Notes under the pieces: generated by a model
Told to the model about the DNA's origin: nothing
The model's database searches: none
What the model saw: only the letters and a program-made list of their open reading frames with translations
Translations under genes and position numbers: made by a program
Part shown: positions 17,992-26,369 of the stretch, piece after piece
How the letters are laid out: every line of letters begins with the position of its first letter
Position numbering within the stretch: position 1 is the first letter of the stretch
Source of the DNA: Paludibacteraceae bacterium
GTDB taxonomy: Bacteria; Bacteroidota; Bacteroidia; Bacteroidales; Paludibacteraceae
Length of the DNA: 64,000 bases
Reading direction: 5' to 3'
Assembly (NCBI GenBank): GCA_017451525.1
Contig: JAFTOD010000001.1
Span: 248,001-312,000 of the forward strand

Positions 17992-18496
17992 ATATTACGA
18001 CATTTTTTTTGCAAAATTCTTTAGGCGTCCATAATTTCCATGGATTTTCGTATCCATTGCGGAGCTCCTGCATGACATCCTCTATATCGCGTAATTGACG
18101 CTTTGGAGCAGTTGATTTACTTCCCTTTGCTGCCAATTTCTTTTCTCTGTTGGCTTCACGGATTTGCTCCTCCACCTTGAAATCAGCCTCAAGCATTTCG
18201 ATTACTTTAGGATAAATCTTATTGAATATCTGAGGGTTGTCGGTAAACCACACCAATGAGGAATCAAACTCTGCTTGGGTAATACCATGTTTGTCCAGCA
18301 CATTTTTATAATACCCCGACAACTCCTGATCGTGGGAGTAGTTATACCCCGCCACTTGTACAGCGCCGTCTGTGCGATGCAAGTCGTAGAGCACCTCGCG
18401 CATCTCACGATTGGACAACACGCCACGTGGACGGCAACCTACGATTGCCAACAAGATGCATGCTATGCATGCTATTTTTGTGTTAAAAAGTTTCAA
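17966..18496 (-). CDS. DUF4296 family lipoprotein
   Basis: 176 aa. N-terminal lipoprotein signal with Cys at about residue 21 (ILLAIVGC). The body is helical; LHRTDGAVQVAGYN followed by YKNVLDKHGITQAEFDSSL matches DUF4296, a Bacteroidota family of unknown function. The start codon is a TTG (18496-18494); there is no ATG before the lipobox. That TTG lies inside an 8-bp tandem array, and the signal-peptide codons contain a perfect 9-bp duplication (encoding IAC-IAC, 18456-18473). Neighbouring lspA encodes the peptidase that would mature this lipoprotein. Confidence 0.8.
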   Translation of the reverse strand: MKLFNTKIACIACILLAIVGCRPRGVLSNREMREVLYDLHRTDGAVQVAGYNYSHDQELSGYYKNVLDKHGITQAEFDSSLVWFTDNPQIFNKIYPKVIEMLEADFKVEEQIREANREKKLAAKGSKSTAPKRQLRDIEDVMQELRNGYENPWKLWTPKEFCKKNVVIFGQLEKKQ

Positions 18497-18521
18497 AGCT
18501 TCAGGGTTTCAATGTTTCTCT
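18482..18521. repeat. 8-bp tandem array across the lspA/DUF4296 junction
   Basis: Plus-strand units GTTAAAAA, GTTTCAAA, GCTTCAGG, GTTTCAAT and GTTTCTCT start at 18482, 18490, 18498, 18506 and 18514. The array contains the last codons and stop of lspA and the TTG start of the DUF4296 gene. Confidence 0.7.
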
Positions 18522-19075
18522 TTCTTTAGAAAAATCTGATTCAAACTATCGTCTAAGTCTTTGCGGTAGAAGATGATAATCAAGAATACCGCTACTGTGA
18601 TAAACGAGTCTGCTATATTGAATACGGGTCTGAAGAACAAACATTCGCCTGCCGCATTGCGTATCAATGGGAAATAGAGCATATCCACTACCCTACCATG
18701 AAACCACTCGGCATATCCCCAGATTTTGCCATAAAACACGCAGTCAATGATATTGCCCAATGCCCCAGCAATCACCATTGCTATGGTCGTGAGATAGCCA
18801 GTACGCACGGTTTGCTTGTGAATCATCGTGTGGATATACCATCCAAGTACGCCCACTGCCACTATACGAAACAGCGTCAGCAGCAACTTGCTAAACCACT
18901 CAATACCAAACGCCATGCCGTTGTTCTCCACAAACACAATCCAGAACCATGAGAACACTTCGCGTGCTTCGCCTAATTCGAAATGCGTTTTGATATACAC
19001 CTTCGACACTTGGTCAAGCACCAATGCCAATAGCACGATGCCGACCACAAGCCAAGTTTGTTTTGTTTTTGTCAT
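18509..19075 (-). CDS. lspA: Signal peptidase II (prolipoprotein signal peptidase)
   Basis: 188 aa, four hydrophobic segments. Inner-membrane aspartyl protease that cleaves lipoprotein signal peptides before the lipidated cysteine. The two catalytic aspartates are visible in [13 protein letters not shown] and VFNIADSFI. The canonical GNxxDR has Cys in place of Arg, as in other Bacteroidota LspA as far as I recall. The start ATG overlaps the metK stop by 4 nt (ATGA), showing translational coupling. The C-terminus (KKEKH) runs into an 8-bp array. Confidence 0.93.
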   Translation of the reverse strand: MTKTKQTWLVVGIVLLALVLDQVSKVYIKTHFELGEAREVFSWFWIVFVENNGMAFGIEWFSKLLLTLFRIVAVGVLGWYIHTMIHKQTVRTGYLTTIAMVIAGALGNIIDCVFYGKIWGYAEWFHGRVVDMLYFPLIRNAAGECLFFRPVFNIADSFITVAVFLIIIFYRKDLDDSLNQIFLKKEKH

Positions 19076-20316
19076 AGTCCAAATGCTTGTTTAATTTCAG
19101 CCACCTTGTCGAGTTTCTCCCATGTAAACAACTCCACTTCGCGTTCAATCACTTGTCCGTTGTCCACAAACTGCTTCTTCACCACCTCGTTGGTACGTCC
19201 CATATGTCCATAGCGCGCGGTCTCCTCGTACATAGGTTGTTTGAGTTTCAATGCCTCGATGATGCCTTGCGGACGGAGGTCGAACAGTTCGCTCACTTTC
19301 TTAGCTATCTCGCCGTCGCTCATTGCCACTTTGGCAGTACCGTAGGTATTCACGCAGACGCTCACTGGCTGTGCCACACCAATCGCATAGCTGATTTGCA
19401 CCAACATCTCCTTAGCCACACCAGCTGCCACCATGTTTTTCGCTATCCAACGAGCGGCATATGCTGCCGAACGGTCCACCTTCGATGGGTCTTTGCCCGA
19501 GAATGCGCCACCACCGTGCGCACCACGACCGCCGTAGGTATCTACGATGATCTTTCTTCCTGTCAGACCTGTATCGCCGTGAGGACCACCGATAACGAAG
19601 TTACCTGTTGGGTTCACCAATAGCTTGAAGTCGCCCTTGAGCAACTCGGCATAGCGCGCATCGCGTTTGGCTACGCGAGGCAACAGCACGCGCTGGATAT
19701 CTGCTTTGATTTGCTCTTGGGTCACATCCTCGTCATGTTGGGTACTCACTACAATGGTATCAATACGCAGTGGCTCACCCTCTTCGCTATACTCCATAGT
19801 CACTTGGCTCTTGGAGTCAGGACGGAGGTACAACATCTCCTCACCTTCCTTACGTACACGCGCGAGCGTATATACTAAGGTGTGTGCTAAGTCCAACGTC
19901 AATGGCATATAGTTCTCGGTCTCGTCGCTGGCATAACCGAACATCATTCCTTGGTCGCCTGCACCTTGCTCGCCCACGTTCTCTGTGCCTTGTCCGTCCA
20001 CACCACGTGCGATGTCTGCACTCTGCTCGTGCAAAGCGGTCAATATGCCACAGCTCTCTGCTTCGAACTTGTAGGCAGACTTGGTATAACCAATCTCAGC
20101 GATGGTCTTGCGCACAGTGCCTTGAATATCCACGTACTTCTCGCTGGACACTTCGCCTGCCACGATCACTTGTCCTGTGGTTACCATGGTCTCGCATGCC
20201 ACGTGTGAGTTAGGGTCTAATGCTAAGAATTGGTCTAGGATGGCATCGCTAATTTGATCTGCCACTTTGTCTGGGTGTCCTTCGCTGACACTCTCGGATG
20301 TAAATAAGTAGTTCAT
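19072..20316 (-). CDS. metK: S-adenosylmethionine synthetase
   Basis: 414 aa. Makes SAM from methionine and ATP. Signature sequences are present: [21 protein letters not shown] at the N-terminus, [12 protein letters not shown] (hexapeptide motif GAGDQG) and [19 protein letters not shown] (the glycine-rich P-loop-like motif). The region from about 95 to 125 is the lineage-typical form. Transcribed from the promoter at 20440-20470 through a leader that looks like a SAM-binding riboswitch with a terminator; lspA and the DUF4296 gene follow. Confidence 0.97.
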   Translation of the reverse strand: MNYLFTSESVSEGHPDKVADQISDAILDQFLALDPNSHVACETMVTTGQVIVAGEVSSEKYVDIQGTVRKTIAEIGYTKSAYKFEAESCGILTALHEQSADIARGVDGQGTENVGEQGAGDQGMMFGYASDETENYMPLTLDLAHTLVYTLARVRKEGEEMLYLRPDSKSQVTMEYSEEGEPLRIDTIVVSTQHDEDVTQEQIKADIQRVLLPRVAKRDARYAELLKGDFKLLVNPTGNFVIGGPHGDTGLTGRKIIVDTYGGRGAHGGGAFSGKDPSKVDRSAAYAARWIAKNMVAAGVAKEMLVQISYAIGVAQPVSVCVNTYGTAKVAMSDGEIAKKVSELFDLRPQGIIEALKLKQPMYEETARYGHMGRTNEVVKKQFVDNGQVIEREVELFTWEKLDKVAEIKQAFGL

Positions 20317-20333
20317 TTTCTATTGTTAGGGTC

Positions 20334-20368
20334 AAAAAAATCCACAAGCGACTGTTTGGGTCTTGTGG
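20334..20368 (-). terminator. Intrinsic terminator in the metK leader (attenuator)
   Basis: Minus strand: CCACAAG (20368-20362), 13-nt loop, CTTGTGG (20348-20342), then ATTTTTTT. It lies 17 nt before the metK start codon and can be pre-empted by the hairpin CTTGT-GCC-ACAAG (20375-20363). Its loop contains CAGTC, complementary to GACTG in the aptamer loop. Confidence 0.7.
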
Positions 20369-20370
20369 CA

Positions 20371-20423
20371 CAAGTTTTTAGCATTCTTTTATAGAGGTTG
20401 CAAGCAGTCCAAATCTGTCCTCT
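20371..20423 (-). ncRNA. SAM-II-like riboswitch upstream of metK
   Basis: The minus-strand leader reads P1 strand AGAGG, loop ACAGATTTGGACTGCTTGCAA, P1 strand CCTCT, then ATAAAAGAATGCTAAAAA. The order and spacing of GATTTG, GCTTGCA, TAAAA and GCTAAA around a short P1 stem match the SAM-II (metA motif) consensus as I remember it. The expected 3' pseudoknot strand is not directly after GCTAAA; a complementary CAGTC comes about 20 nt later, inside the terminator loop. Position before metK supports SAM sensing. An Rfam RF00521 covariance search would settle it. Confidence 0.65.
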
Positions 20424-20439
20424 TTTTCCAAATCGGGTG

Positions 20440-20470
20440 CAAAGGTACGAAAAAAATCGCATATGCACAA
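20440..20470 (-). promoter_or_regulatory. Promoter of metK
   Basis: Minus strand: TTG (20470-20468), 20 nt, TACCTTTG (20447-20440). It is embedded in the long inverted repeat at 20450-20489. Confidence 0.75.
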
Positions 20471-20489
20471 GTGCTATGCGATTTTTTTT
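20450..20489. terminator. Symmetric A/T-flanked hairpin overlapping the metK promoter
   Basis: AAAAAATCGCATA-t-GCAC-aa-GTGC-TATGCGATTTTTTT forms a near-perfect hairpin with A- and T-tracts on both sides, so it could terminate in either direction. It covers the metK -33 element and spacer. It may act as a second terminator for the gene at 20571 or as an operator. Confidence 0.5.
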
Positions 20490-20508
20490 GTTTAGAGGCT
20501 AGAATATA

Positions 20509-20539
20509 AACAATCGTTCTCGTAATGAGAACGATTGTT
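20509..20539. terminator. Terminator of the gene at 20571-21101
   Basis: A perfect 13-bp stem, AACAATCGTTCTC / GAGAACGATTGTT with loop GTAAT, flanked by TTTA on the plus side and TTTATATT on the minus side, 32 bp after the stop codon. Confidence 0.8.
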
Positions 20540-20570
20540 TTATTGTGAATTAGTTGTTAATATTAGAAAG

Positions 20571-21101
20571 TTAGAAATTTAATGCTAATCCTAAACCATT
20601 GTTTTGCAGTTTAAATGTAAGTGTCGCACTTGTTTCATTATAAGCTGACAGAGTTGTTTTCATTGTTTTCAGACCTACACTATACAATGGAATACCAACA
20701 CTCGTGAGACCTACTCCAAATCCAAATAATGCCCATGCAGCATCGTGCGTATCGTCCCATCGATTAGGGGCTTTATTACTACCAACAATACTATTAGAAG
20801 GTTGTCCTTCACGGTATAGCATAGGTAGCATAATGATACTTGTTGCGAGTGCTGGAATACCTACTCCTATAAATACCCCTCCAGATACTTTCATATCTTT
20901 TCCTTTTTGATATTGTTTGCATAAAAACTCAGATTGGTTGTATAGGTTCTGAGCAACTTCAAATGAAGACATCAAATGTCGATGTTTGTGCGCTGCATTA
21001 TTATAAACCTTTCCGTTGTGATAATACATTTCTGGTTTAAGTTGAGCATTTATAATACTGCTTCCAAGCAATAAGATTAATCCTAATAAAATCTTTTTCA
21101 T
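20571..21101 (-). CDS. Secreted or envelope protein of unknown function
   Basis: I start at the ATG at 21101 (MKKILLGLILLLGSSIINAQ), a clean signal peptide seven codons inside the longest frame; 176 aa. The mature part has two Gly-rich hydrophobic segments (GGVFIGVGIPALATSIIML and ALFGFGVGLTSVGIPLYSVG) that could be membrane-embedded hairpins, and a C-terminus ending in alternating hydrophobic residues (GLGLALNF), as in small outer-membrane proteins. No family recognised. It is alone between the 195-bp palindrome and the metK region, with its own terminator. Confidence 0.6.
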   Translation of the reverse strand: MKKILLGLILLLGSSIINAQLKPEMYYHNGKVYNNAAHKHRHLMSSFEVAQNLYNQSEFLCKQYQKGKDMKVSGGVFIGVGIPALATSIIMLPMLYREGQPSNSIVGSNKAPNRWDDTHDAAWALFGFGVGLTSVGIPLYSVGLKTMKTTLSAYNETSATLTFKLQNNGLGLALNF

Positions 21102-21179
21102 AATTATTTTGTATTTATACATTTATCCCTACTCACTTTTGGCTTTTCGGTTACTCCGTTGTACCTATTGTTTTGAAAT

Positions 21180-21374
21180 ATACGCACATAAAAAAGCGCG
21201 GTACTTTTAGAATTCCAATCGAAGGTGTTTGGCGTAACCCGACAGAAGAATAACTAAAAGCCCGTGCTTACACACGAGCATTTTAACTATTATCTCTTCT
21301 GTCTTTCAGTCGCCAAACTTTTCGATTAGAGGATAATGCTAAAACGCTTTTTCTATATTTCATGATGTGCGTAT
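21180..21374. ncRNA. 195-bp imperfect palindrome, probable structured RNA
   Basis: Between pgm and the gene at 21101, almost the whole gap folds on itself. The outermost arms are ATACGCACAT / ATGTGCGTAT (21180-21189, 21365-21374), then AAAAAAGCG / CGCTTTTT, TTTTAG / CTAAAA, AATCGAA / TTCGATT, GTTTGGCG / CGCCAAAC, GACAGAAGA / TCTTCTGTC and an A/T-rich stem capped by CCGTG..CACG. Internal loops interrupt the pairing, as in rod-like RNAs (6S type). Neither strand has a convincing promoter; a minus-strand TTG-19-TAGTTGAT at 21402-21373 is the best candidate. It could also be a MITE, but no target duplication is seen. Confidence 0.5.
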
Positions 21375-21444
21375 CAACTACACACTACTATTTCATAGGC
21401 AAAATATTTTTCTGTTTATATTTAGTAATCAATCTATTATATTA

Positions 21445-23220
21445 TCAAATACCTAGACTTGCTTTGATAGCTGGTACTTTGGCCTCGGCTTCGGCTACGG
21501 CTTTGTCGTAGTCAGCTGGAGTTGGCATCTCGGCAGGGATCTCGAAGTAGAACTTGATCTTTGGCTCGGTACCACTTGGGCGAACACTGATCTTCATGCC
21601 ACCTTCGGTGAAGTATTGAAGTACATTGCTGGTTGCATTGAGTGCCATCACGATAGGTGTCTCTACCCACTTGCCATTCACCAATTCGCGTTGAACGAGG
21701 GTCTTGAAGTCTTTAGACTTAATCACTTTCTCGCCAGCAATCTCTACAGGAGGATTTTGACGGTAGTTGACCATCATGGCTTGAATCTCCTCTGCACCAG
21801 ACTTGCCAGGGCGAACGACATTGATAGTCGTCTCGCGTTGGAAGCCATACTCCATATACATATTAAGGAGATAATCGTAGAGGGTCATGCCATTGTCCTT
21901 GGCATAGGCTGCAATCTCGCAGATGAGGCAGATAGCCGAAGGAGAACATTTATCGCGGACTGCATCATAAGGCAAGAAGCCAAAGCTCTCTTCGCCACCA
22001 CCGATGTATTTGCGTGTGCCTTCCCACTCGCGGATACGGTTGGCAATCCACTTAAAGCCTGTATATTCGTCGGTCAAAGTCACACCCTGTGCATCTGCCA
22101 TCTTGCGAATTAACTCACTGGTAACGATGGTCTTAACGAGATAATGCTCTGGGCGAAGTTTGCCGAGTTTCTTCATATTGTTGATGATGTAGTAGCAGTA
22201 CATCATGCAGGTTTGGTTACCGTTGATGATGGTCCATTCACCTTTGTCGTTGCGGCAAACAATCGCGATACGGTCGGCATCTGGGTCAGAAGCGATGACG
22301 AGGTCGGCATTGAGTTGGGTGCCGAGGTTCATACCCATGGTCATTGCCTCAGCGTTCTCTGGGTTAGGACTTTGCACGGTAGAGAAGTTGCCATCGATGA
22401 CCATTTGCTCAGGCACTACGTGGATGTTCTCGAAGCCCCAAGAGCGAAGGCACATAGGGATGATTTGGCGTCCTGCACCGTGGAGAGGAGTATAAACGAT
22501 GTTGAGGTCTTTTTGACGGAGAATAGTCTCTTGGTCAATCATGACAGTCTTAACAGCTTGCATATAGTCGTAGTCCATCTCGCCGCCGATAATCTCGATA
22601 AGGTGCTCATTGCCAGTCATTTTCACGTCAGCAAGAGTCACTTTGTTTACCTCGTCGATGATACCTTGGTCGTGTGGTTGGAGCACTTGGCTACCGTCCT
22701 CCCAGTATGCCTTGTAACCGTTGTACTCTTTAGGGTTGTGGCTGGCAGTTACATTGACACCACCTTGCGCAGAGAGGTGACGGATAGCGAAGCTAACCTC
22801 TGGTGTTGGGCGTAGGCTCTCGAAGAGATAGACCTTGATGCCGTTGGCAGCGAAGACCGCAGCTACAGTTTCAGCAAAGAGGCGGCCGTTGTTGCGGCAG
22901 TCATGTCCTACTACTACGCTCACGGTATCGCCTTTGAGAGTAGTGAAACCGCCTTCGCGTTGTACTTTGAGGAGGTAGTTAGCATAGCCTTGAGTGGCTT
23001 GTGCTACGATGTATTTGTTCATGCGATTGGTACCAGGCCCCATGAGTCCACGGAGACCGCCCGTACCAAATTCGAGTGTGCGATAGAAACTATCGATGAG
23101 TTCGGTTTTGTCTTCTGCCTCAATCATGGCTTTGACCGCAGCGCGGGTGTCCGCATCATAAGGCTCTTTGGTCCATTGCTCAGCAATAGCCAATACTTTT
23201 TCGAGTTCTTCGTTTTTCAT
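21445..23220 (-). CDS. pgm: Phosphoglucomutase/phosphomannomutase (phospho-sugar mutase)
   Basis: 591 aa from the ATG at 23220 (MKNEELEKVLAIAEQW); the upstream extension of the frame crosses the promoter and is not coding. Interconverts hexose 1- and 6-phosphates. All four domain signatures are present: the catalytic serine loop TASHNPKEYNGYKAYW, the metal-binding loop DPDADRIAIV, the sugar-binding loop GGEESFGF, and the phosphate-binding loop RPSGTEPKIKFYFE. The length fits the larger PgmB-like enzymes of Bacteroidota and Firmicutes. Monocistronic, with its own promoter. Confidence 0.95.
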   Translation of the reverse strand: MKNEELEKVLAIAEQWTKEPYDADTRAAVKAMIEAEDKTELIDSFYRTLEFGTGGLRGLMGPGTNRMNKYIVAQATQGYANYLLKVQREGGFTTLKGDTVSVVVGHDCRNNGRLFAETVAAVFAANGIKVYLFESLRPTPEVSFAIRHLSAQGGVNVTASHNPKEYNGYKAYWEDGSQVLQPHDQGIIDEVNKVTLADVKMTGNEHLIEIIGGEMDYDYMQAVKTVMIDQETILRQKDLNIVYTPLHGAGRQIIPMCLRSWGFENIHVVPEQMVIDGNFSTVQSPNPENAEAMTMGMNLGTQLNADLVIASDPDADRIAIVCRNDKGEWTIINGNQTCMMYCYYIINNMKKLGKLRPEHYLVKTIVTSELIRKMADAQGVTLTDEYTGFKWIANRIREWEGTRKYIGGGEESFGFLPYDAVRDKCSPSAICLICEIAAYAKDNGMTLYDYLLNMYMEYGFQRETTINVVRPGKSGAEEIQAMMVNYRQNPPVEIAGEKVIKSKDFKTLVQRELVNGKWVETPIVMALNATSNVLQYFTEGGMKISVRPSGTEPKIKFYFEIPAEMPTPADYDKAVAEAEAKVPAIKASLGI

Positions 23221-23259
23221 ATTGAATGTATTTTTAAAGTTTGCATAATTTATCGGGTG

Positions 23260-23290
23260 CAAAGGTACGAAAAGTTTTTGAATCAAACAA
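23260..23290 (-). promoter_or_regulatory. Promoter of pgm
   Basis: Minus strand: TTG (23290-23288), 20 nt, TACCTTTG (23267-23260). The inverted repeat TTTGA-T-TCAAA lies in the spacer. Confidence 0.75.
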
Positions 23291-23342
23291 ATAAAATCTT
23301 CCTTTTGTGTTCTAAAACACAATATCTGTTCCTCTTCCCCTA

Positions 23343-24239
23343 TTAAAACATGCTACAATTATCTCCTTGCAAATTATATATAGTGCCTTGTCGCAGAATA
23401 TACACATCTCCTTGATACCAGATTTTTGTTGCTTCTTCTTGCAGTACTGGTAGGTTTTCGACAGCTGTTGGTTGTTCGGTATTGACGGTAAGGGCGTCGA
23501 GGGCGAAGTATAGCGGGGTATTGGCTCCAAAATCGCCCATATCGGTAGTAGTCATACGGAAACTTAAACCCGATGTTTTGCCCAAAGCAGCAAGGGGAAC
23601 TTTTACCCAGCCCCTATTCATCTCGCCATCGACAGCAAGGTAGTAGGTGAGGGATTGCGTCTCTTCCAAACTACTATTCAATGCGCTGATAATCAAAGCA
23701 AGCGTATCATTCTCGGTGAATGGACGTGCATTGAAGACATTGCCATTAGCAATCGCCTCCATCGTGTTGCTATTTTGGCAAATATACACATACTCTGGAT
23801 AATAGTCTTGGTCAAAGAGAATGATGTTGGATGAAAAGCCTTGCGACTCTGTTACCCAGTCCGAGAAGTAGCCTACTATATAAGGTGTACCTACTCCATT
23901 CAAACCGCCATTGGCTACACAGCCGAAGACATTGGCAGTATCCTGCGATACTTTTGACACGGTGAATCCTTCCCAACTCATGCCTCCGTAAGATGCCATA
24001 CTGGGCAAGTGCGAGAGCATAAAACGGGCATCGTTGGTATAAATGAATTGGCATAAGCCACTGTCGTTGTATGTGCTATCCCATACGTCGGTACAATCAT
24101 AGTAGCCATCGCCATATATCGTGCTATAAGTAATAGGATTGGACACCATATCGGTAGCTGTAGTTAAATCCATCGTGATGACTTCTGCCGAAGCAAGGAG
24201 CGAACATGCTGCCAATATGAGCAAGAATAATCGTTTCAT
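23343..24239 (-). CDS. DUF4465 family secreted protein
   Basis: 298 aa from the ATG at 24239 (MKRLFLLILAACSLLASA, signal peptide). The mature protein is beta-rich; SMASYGGMSWEGFTVSKVS, the VFGCVANGGLNG turn and the terminal YFALDALTV strand match DUF4465, a jelly-roll family of secreted Bacteroidota and Planctomycetes proteins without established function. The last 30 residues (IWYQGDVYILRQGTIYNLQG) look like a shortened type IX-like sorting tail. It lies 12 bp downstream of the AspT-type transporter gene. Confidence 0.75.
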   Translation of the reverse strand: MKRLFLLILAACSLLASAEVITMDLTTATDMVSNPITYSTIYGDGYYDCTDVWDSTYNDSGLCQFIYTNDARFMLSHLPSMASYGGMSWEGFTVSKVSQDTANVFGCVANGGLNGVGTPYIVGYFSDWVTESQGFSSNIILFDQDYYPEYVYICQNSNTMEAIANGNVFNARPFTENDTLALIISALNSSLEETQSLTYYLAVDGEMNRGWVKVPLAALGKTSGLSFRMTTTDMGDFGANTPLYFALDALTVNTEQPTAVENLPVLQEEATKIWYQGDVYILRQGTIYNLQGDNCSMF

Positions 24240-24251
24240 TATCACTATATA

Positions 24252-25913
24252 TTATAGGAATAGCAGTATCATCAATTGTCCTGTTAATACACGGAGGAAC
24301 ATGGTCAATGGATAGACCGTGGAGTAAGCCACCGCAGCGCGATCGTTAGCCGAGGAAACGGTAGTAGCATACGCCAAAGCAGGAGGGTTGGTGGTGCTGC
24401 CAGCCAACAGTCCCATCAGCGTGAAATAGTCTAACTTGAGCCATAAGCGCGCAACAACACCCACAAGAAGAAGCGGCAGCAAAGTGATGATTACGCCATA
24501 GCCAATCCAGACGTACCCTCCATCAAGTAAAGTAGGAATAAATGTTTTGCCTGCGCCAAAACCGACAGCCGCCAAGAACATGGCAATACCAATCTCGCGG
24601 ATCATGAGGTTGGCACTACTAGTAGTATAAGTGATGATGTGCATTTTGGGACCAAAGCAACTCATAAGAATAGCGATGATGAGCGATCCGCCAGCAATAC
24701 CCAACTTGAATGGTTGTGCTAATCCAGGCAACATAATAGGCACCACTCCAGCGAGTACACCTAAGGCAATTCCTAAGAAGATAGACGCGAGATTAGGGAT
24801 GTCAAGTCGTTTGGTAGAATTGCCAAAGAGGCTTTCTACCTTGTCCACAGCTCGTTCTTCTCCTACGACAGTGATACGGTCGCCCAGTTGCAAGTAGAGG
24901 TCGCGCGTTGCCAGCAACTCCACCCCCGCACGGCGAATACGCGTGATAGAAACATGGTAGGTAGCACGCACATTGAGGTCACCAATACGCTTGCCGTTCA
25001 GTTCGGGCTTGGTGACAATCACATGGCGCGAAACCAAGTGGGCTTGCGCCTTGTGGTCGGTAGGCAAGGTGGTTTCCATACCCAAGAGCAGGACACTCTT
25101 TTCGTTTTCCTTATCAACCACGACACGAATACGGTCGCCGACATGCAAGACAGTTTCTACGTCAGGCAGCTCATCCTCGCCATTCGGTCGCAGAAGCCGT
25201 GAAACAATAAGATTCATGTGGCAGAGTTGGCCCAGCTCGCGAATATGGGCACCTTCGACTTGTGGATTGGTAAGCAAAACATCGATAAACTCGACTTCCT
25301 TTTGTACTTCAGATTCAGCCATGACACGCGCCTCTTCCTTATCTAATTTGATGCGGAAGAACCAACGCATAGCAAGAATAACAGCGATTATTCCAACCAC
25401 ACCCAAAGGATATGCCATGGCATAACCACTTGCGATATTGGGGTTGGCATTGCCCGTGATGTCAGCAAAAGCTTGTTGCGCAGCACCAAGACCAGGTGTG
25501 TTGGTTACGGCACCAAAAAGGACTCCTGTCATAGTGGCAATATCCACACCCGAAAGAAGCGAAATAACATAGGTTGTGATACAGCCGAGCAGAACGATAG
25601 ATAGGGCTAGCATATTGAGCTTGATACCACCTTTACCGAATGACGAAAAGAAACTTGGACCCACCTGTAAACCAATGGAATAGACGAATAATATCAGTCC
25701 GAAATCCTTGGCAAATGTTTCGACCATCGGGTCAAGATGCATGCCAAAATGCGACATAGCAATCGCACAAAAAAGTATCCATGTGATACCGAGTGTTATT
25801 CCCTTGAATTTCAATCTGTGGCTCAAAGAGATACCACACGCTATTGCCAGCGTGAGAATGAAAATGGAGTGAGGCACTCCTGTACCAAAAAATAAACTAT
25901 TTAACCAATCCAT
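24252..25913 (-). CDS. AspT/YidE/YbjL-type transporter with two RCK_C domains
   Basis: 553 aa. Two hydrophobic domains of about five helices (residues 10-185 and 375-553) flank a cytoplasmic region with two TrkA-C (RCK_C) modules (about 200-275 and 285-365). The conserved duplicated motifs are present: FGAVTNTPGLGAAQQAF in the first half and GLLAGSTTNPPALAYA in the second. Family members include the aspartate:alanine antiporter AspT; YidE/YbjL-type substrates are mostly unknown, so no symbol is given. First gene of a two-gene unit with the DUF4465 protein. Confidence 0.9.
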   Translation of the reverse strand: MDWLNSLFFGTGVPHSIFILTLAIACGISLSHRLKFKGITLGITWILFCAIAMSHFGMHLDPMVETFAKDFGLILFVYSIGLQVGPSFFSSFGKGGIKLNMLALSIVLLGCITTYVISLLSGVDIATMTGVLFGAVTNTPGLGAAQQAFADITGNANPNIASGYAMAYPLGVVGIIAVILAMRWFFRIKLDKEEARVMAESEVQKEVEFIDVLLTNPQVEGAHIRELGQLCHMNLIVSRLLRPNGEDELPDVETVLHVGDRIRVVVDKENEKSVLLLGMETTLPTDHKAQAHLVSRHVIVTKPELNGKRIGDLNVRATYHVSITRIRRAGVELLATRDLYLQLGDRITVVGEERAVDKVESLFGNSTKRLDIPNLASIFLGIALGVLAGVVPIMLPGLAQPFKLGIAGGSLIIAILMSCFGPKMHIITYTTSSANLMIREIGIAMFLAAVGFGAGKTFIPTLLDGGYVWIGYGVIITLLPLLLVGVVARLWLKLDYFTLMGLLAGSTTNPPALAYATTVSSANDRAAVAYSTVYPLTMFLRVLTGQLMILLFL

Positions 25914-25960
25914 GACTAATACAAATAATGTGAAAAGTGCATATTACACCAATTTGCATG

Positions 25961-25990
25961 CAAAGGTAGTAAATAATAATGATACGGCAA
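25961..25990 (-). promoter_or_regulatory. Promoter of the AspT-type transporter
   Basis: Minus strand: TTG (25990-25988), 19 nt, TACCTTTG (25968-25961). Confidence 0.7.
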
Positions 25991-26077
25991 AACAAGAGGA
26001 GTAAAAAAATATGTACGCGCGCGTGAGCATAGTGTCGGGGTGAAGTCAGGTTGCTCTTAGGGAAGTAACAGGTATAT

Positions 26078-26140
26078 ATTACGTATATCATACGTTTATC
26101 TTACGTATATCCTACGTATATCCTACGTATATGGTACGTA
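26078..26140. repeat. 11-bp tandem array, six units
   Basis: TACG recurs at 26080, 26091, 26102, 26113, 26124 and 26135, exactly every 11 bp, in units of the type CCTACGTATAT. It lies in the 455-bp divergent gap between the AspT-type transporter and mlaE; the rest of that gap holds the two promoters, a 7-bp array and A/T-rich sequence in which I see nothing else. Confidence 0.9.
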
Positions 26141-26244
26141 ATTGACTGCGGAAAGACAAATAAAAGATTGCGCATTGATCGTTATGTATCTATATTGAAG
26201 ACAATGAGAAATTGCATATTTTGTTGAAAGATTTTGCATTTTGT

Positions 26245-26275
26245 TTGCATAAATCAAAAAAAAATAGTACCTTTG
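26245..26275 (+). promoter_or_regulatory. Promoter of the mlaE operon
   Basis: TTG (26245-26247), 20 nt, TACCTTTG (26268-26275). Probably drives the 11-kb run of plus-strand genes from mlaE to the O-antigen-ligase-like gene, as I find no other consensus promoter until 44.5 kb. Confidence 0.75.
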
Positions 26276-26330
26276 CGCGTTTTTATACTATAGTATAAGT
26301 TGAAAGGTGGGAGAGAGGTTAAAGGTAAAA

Positions 26331-26358
26331 GATTAAAGATGAGAGATTAAAGATTAAA
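26331..26358. repeat. 7-bp tandem array before mlaE
   Basis: GATTAAA, GATGAGA, GATTAAA, GATTAAA at an exact 7-bp period, ending 11 bp before the mlaE start codon. Confidence 0.75.
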
Positions 26359-26369
26359 GGAAAGGAATC

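Noticed and set aside
21180-21374. Transposon (MITE) identity for the palindrome
   Set aside because: Terminal repeats exist, but no target-site duplication is visible and only one copy is in the window. Kept only as an alternative to a structured RNA.
26078-26140. CRISPR array
   Set aside because: Units are 11 bp without spacers, and no cas genes are present.
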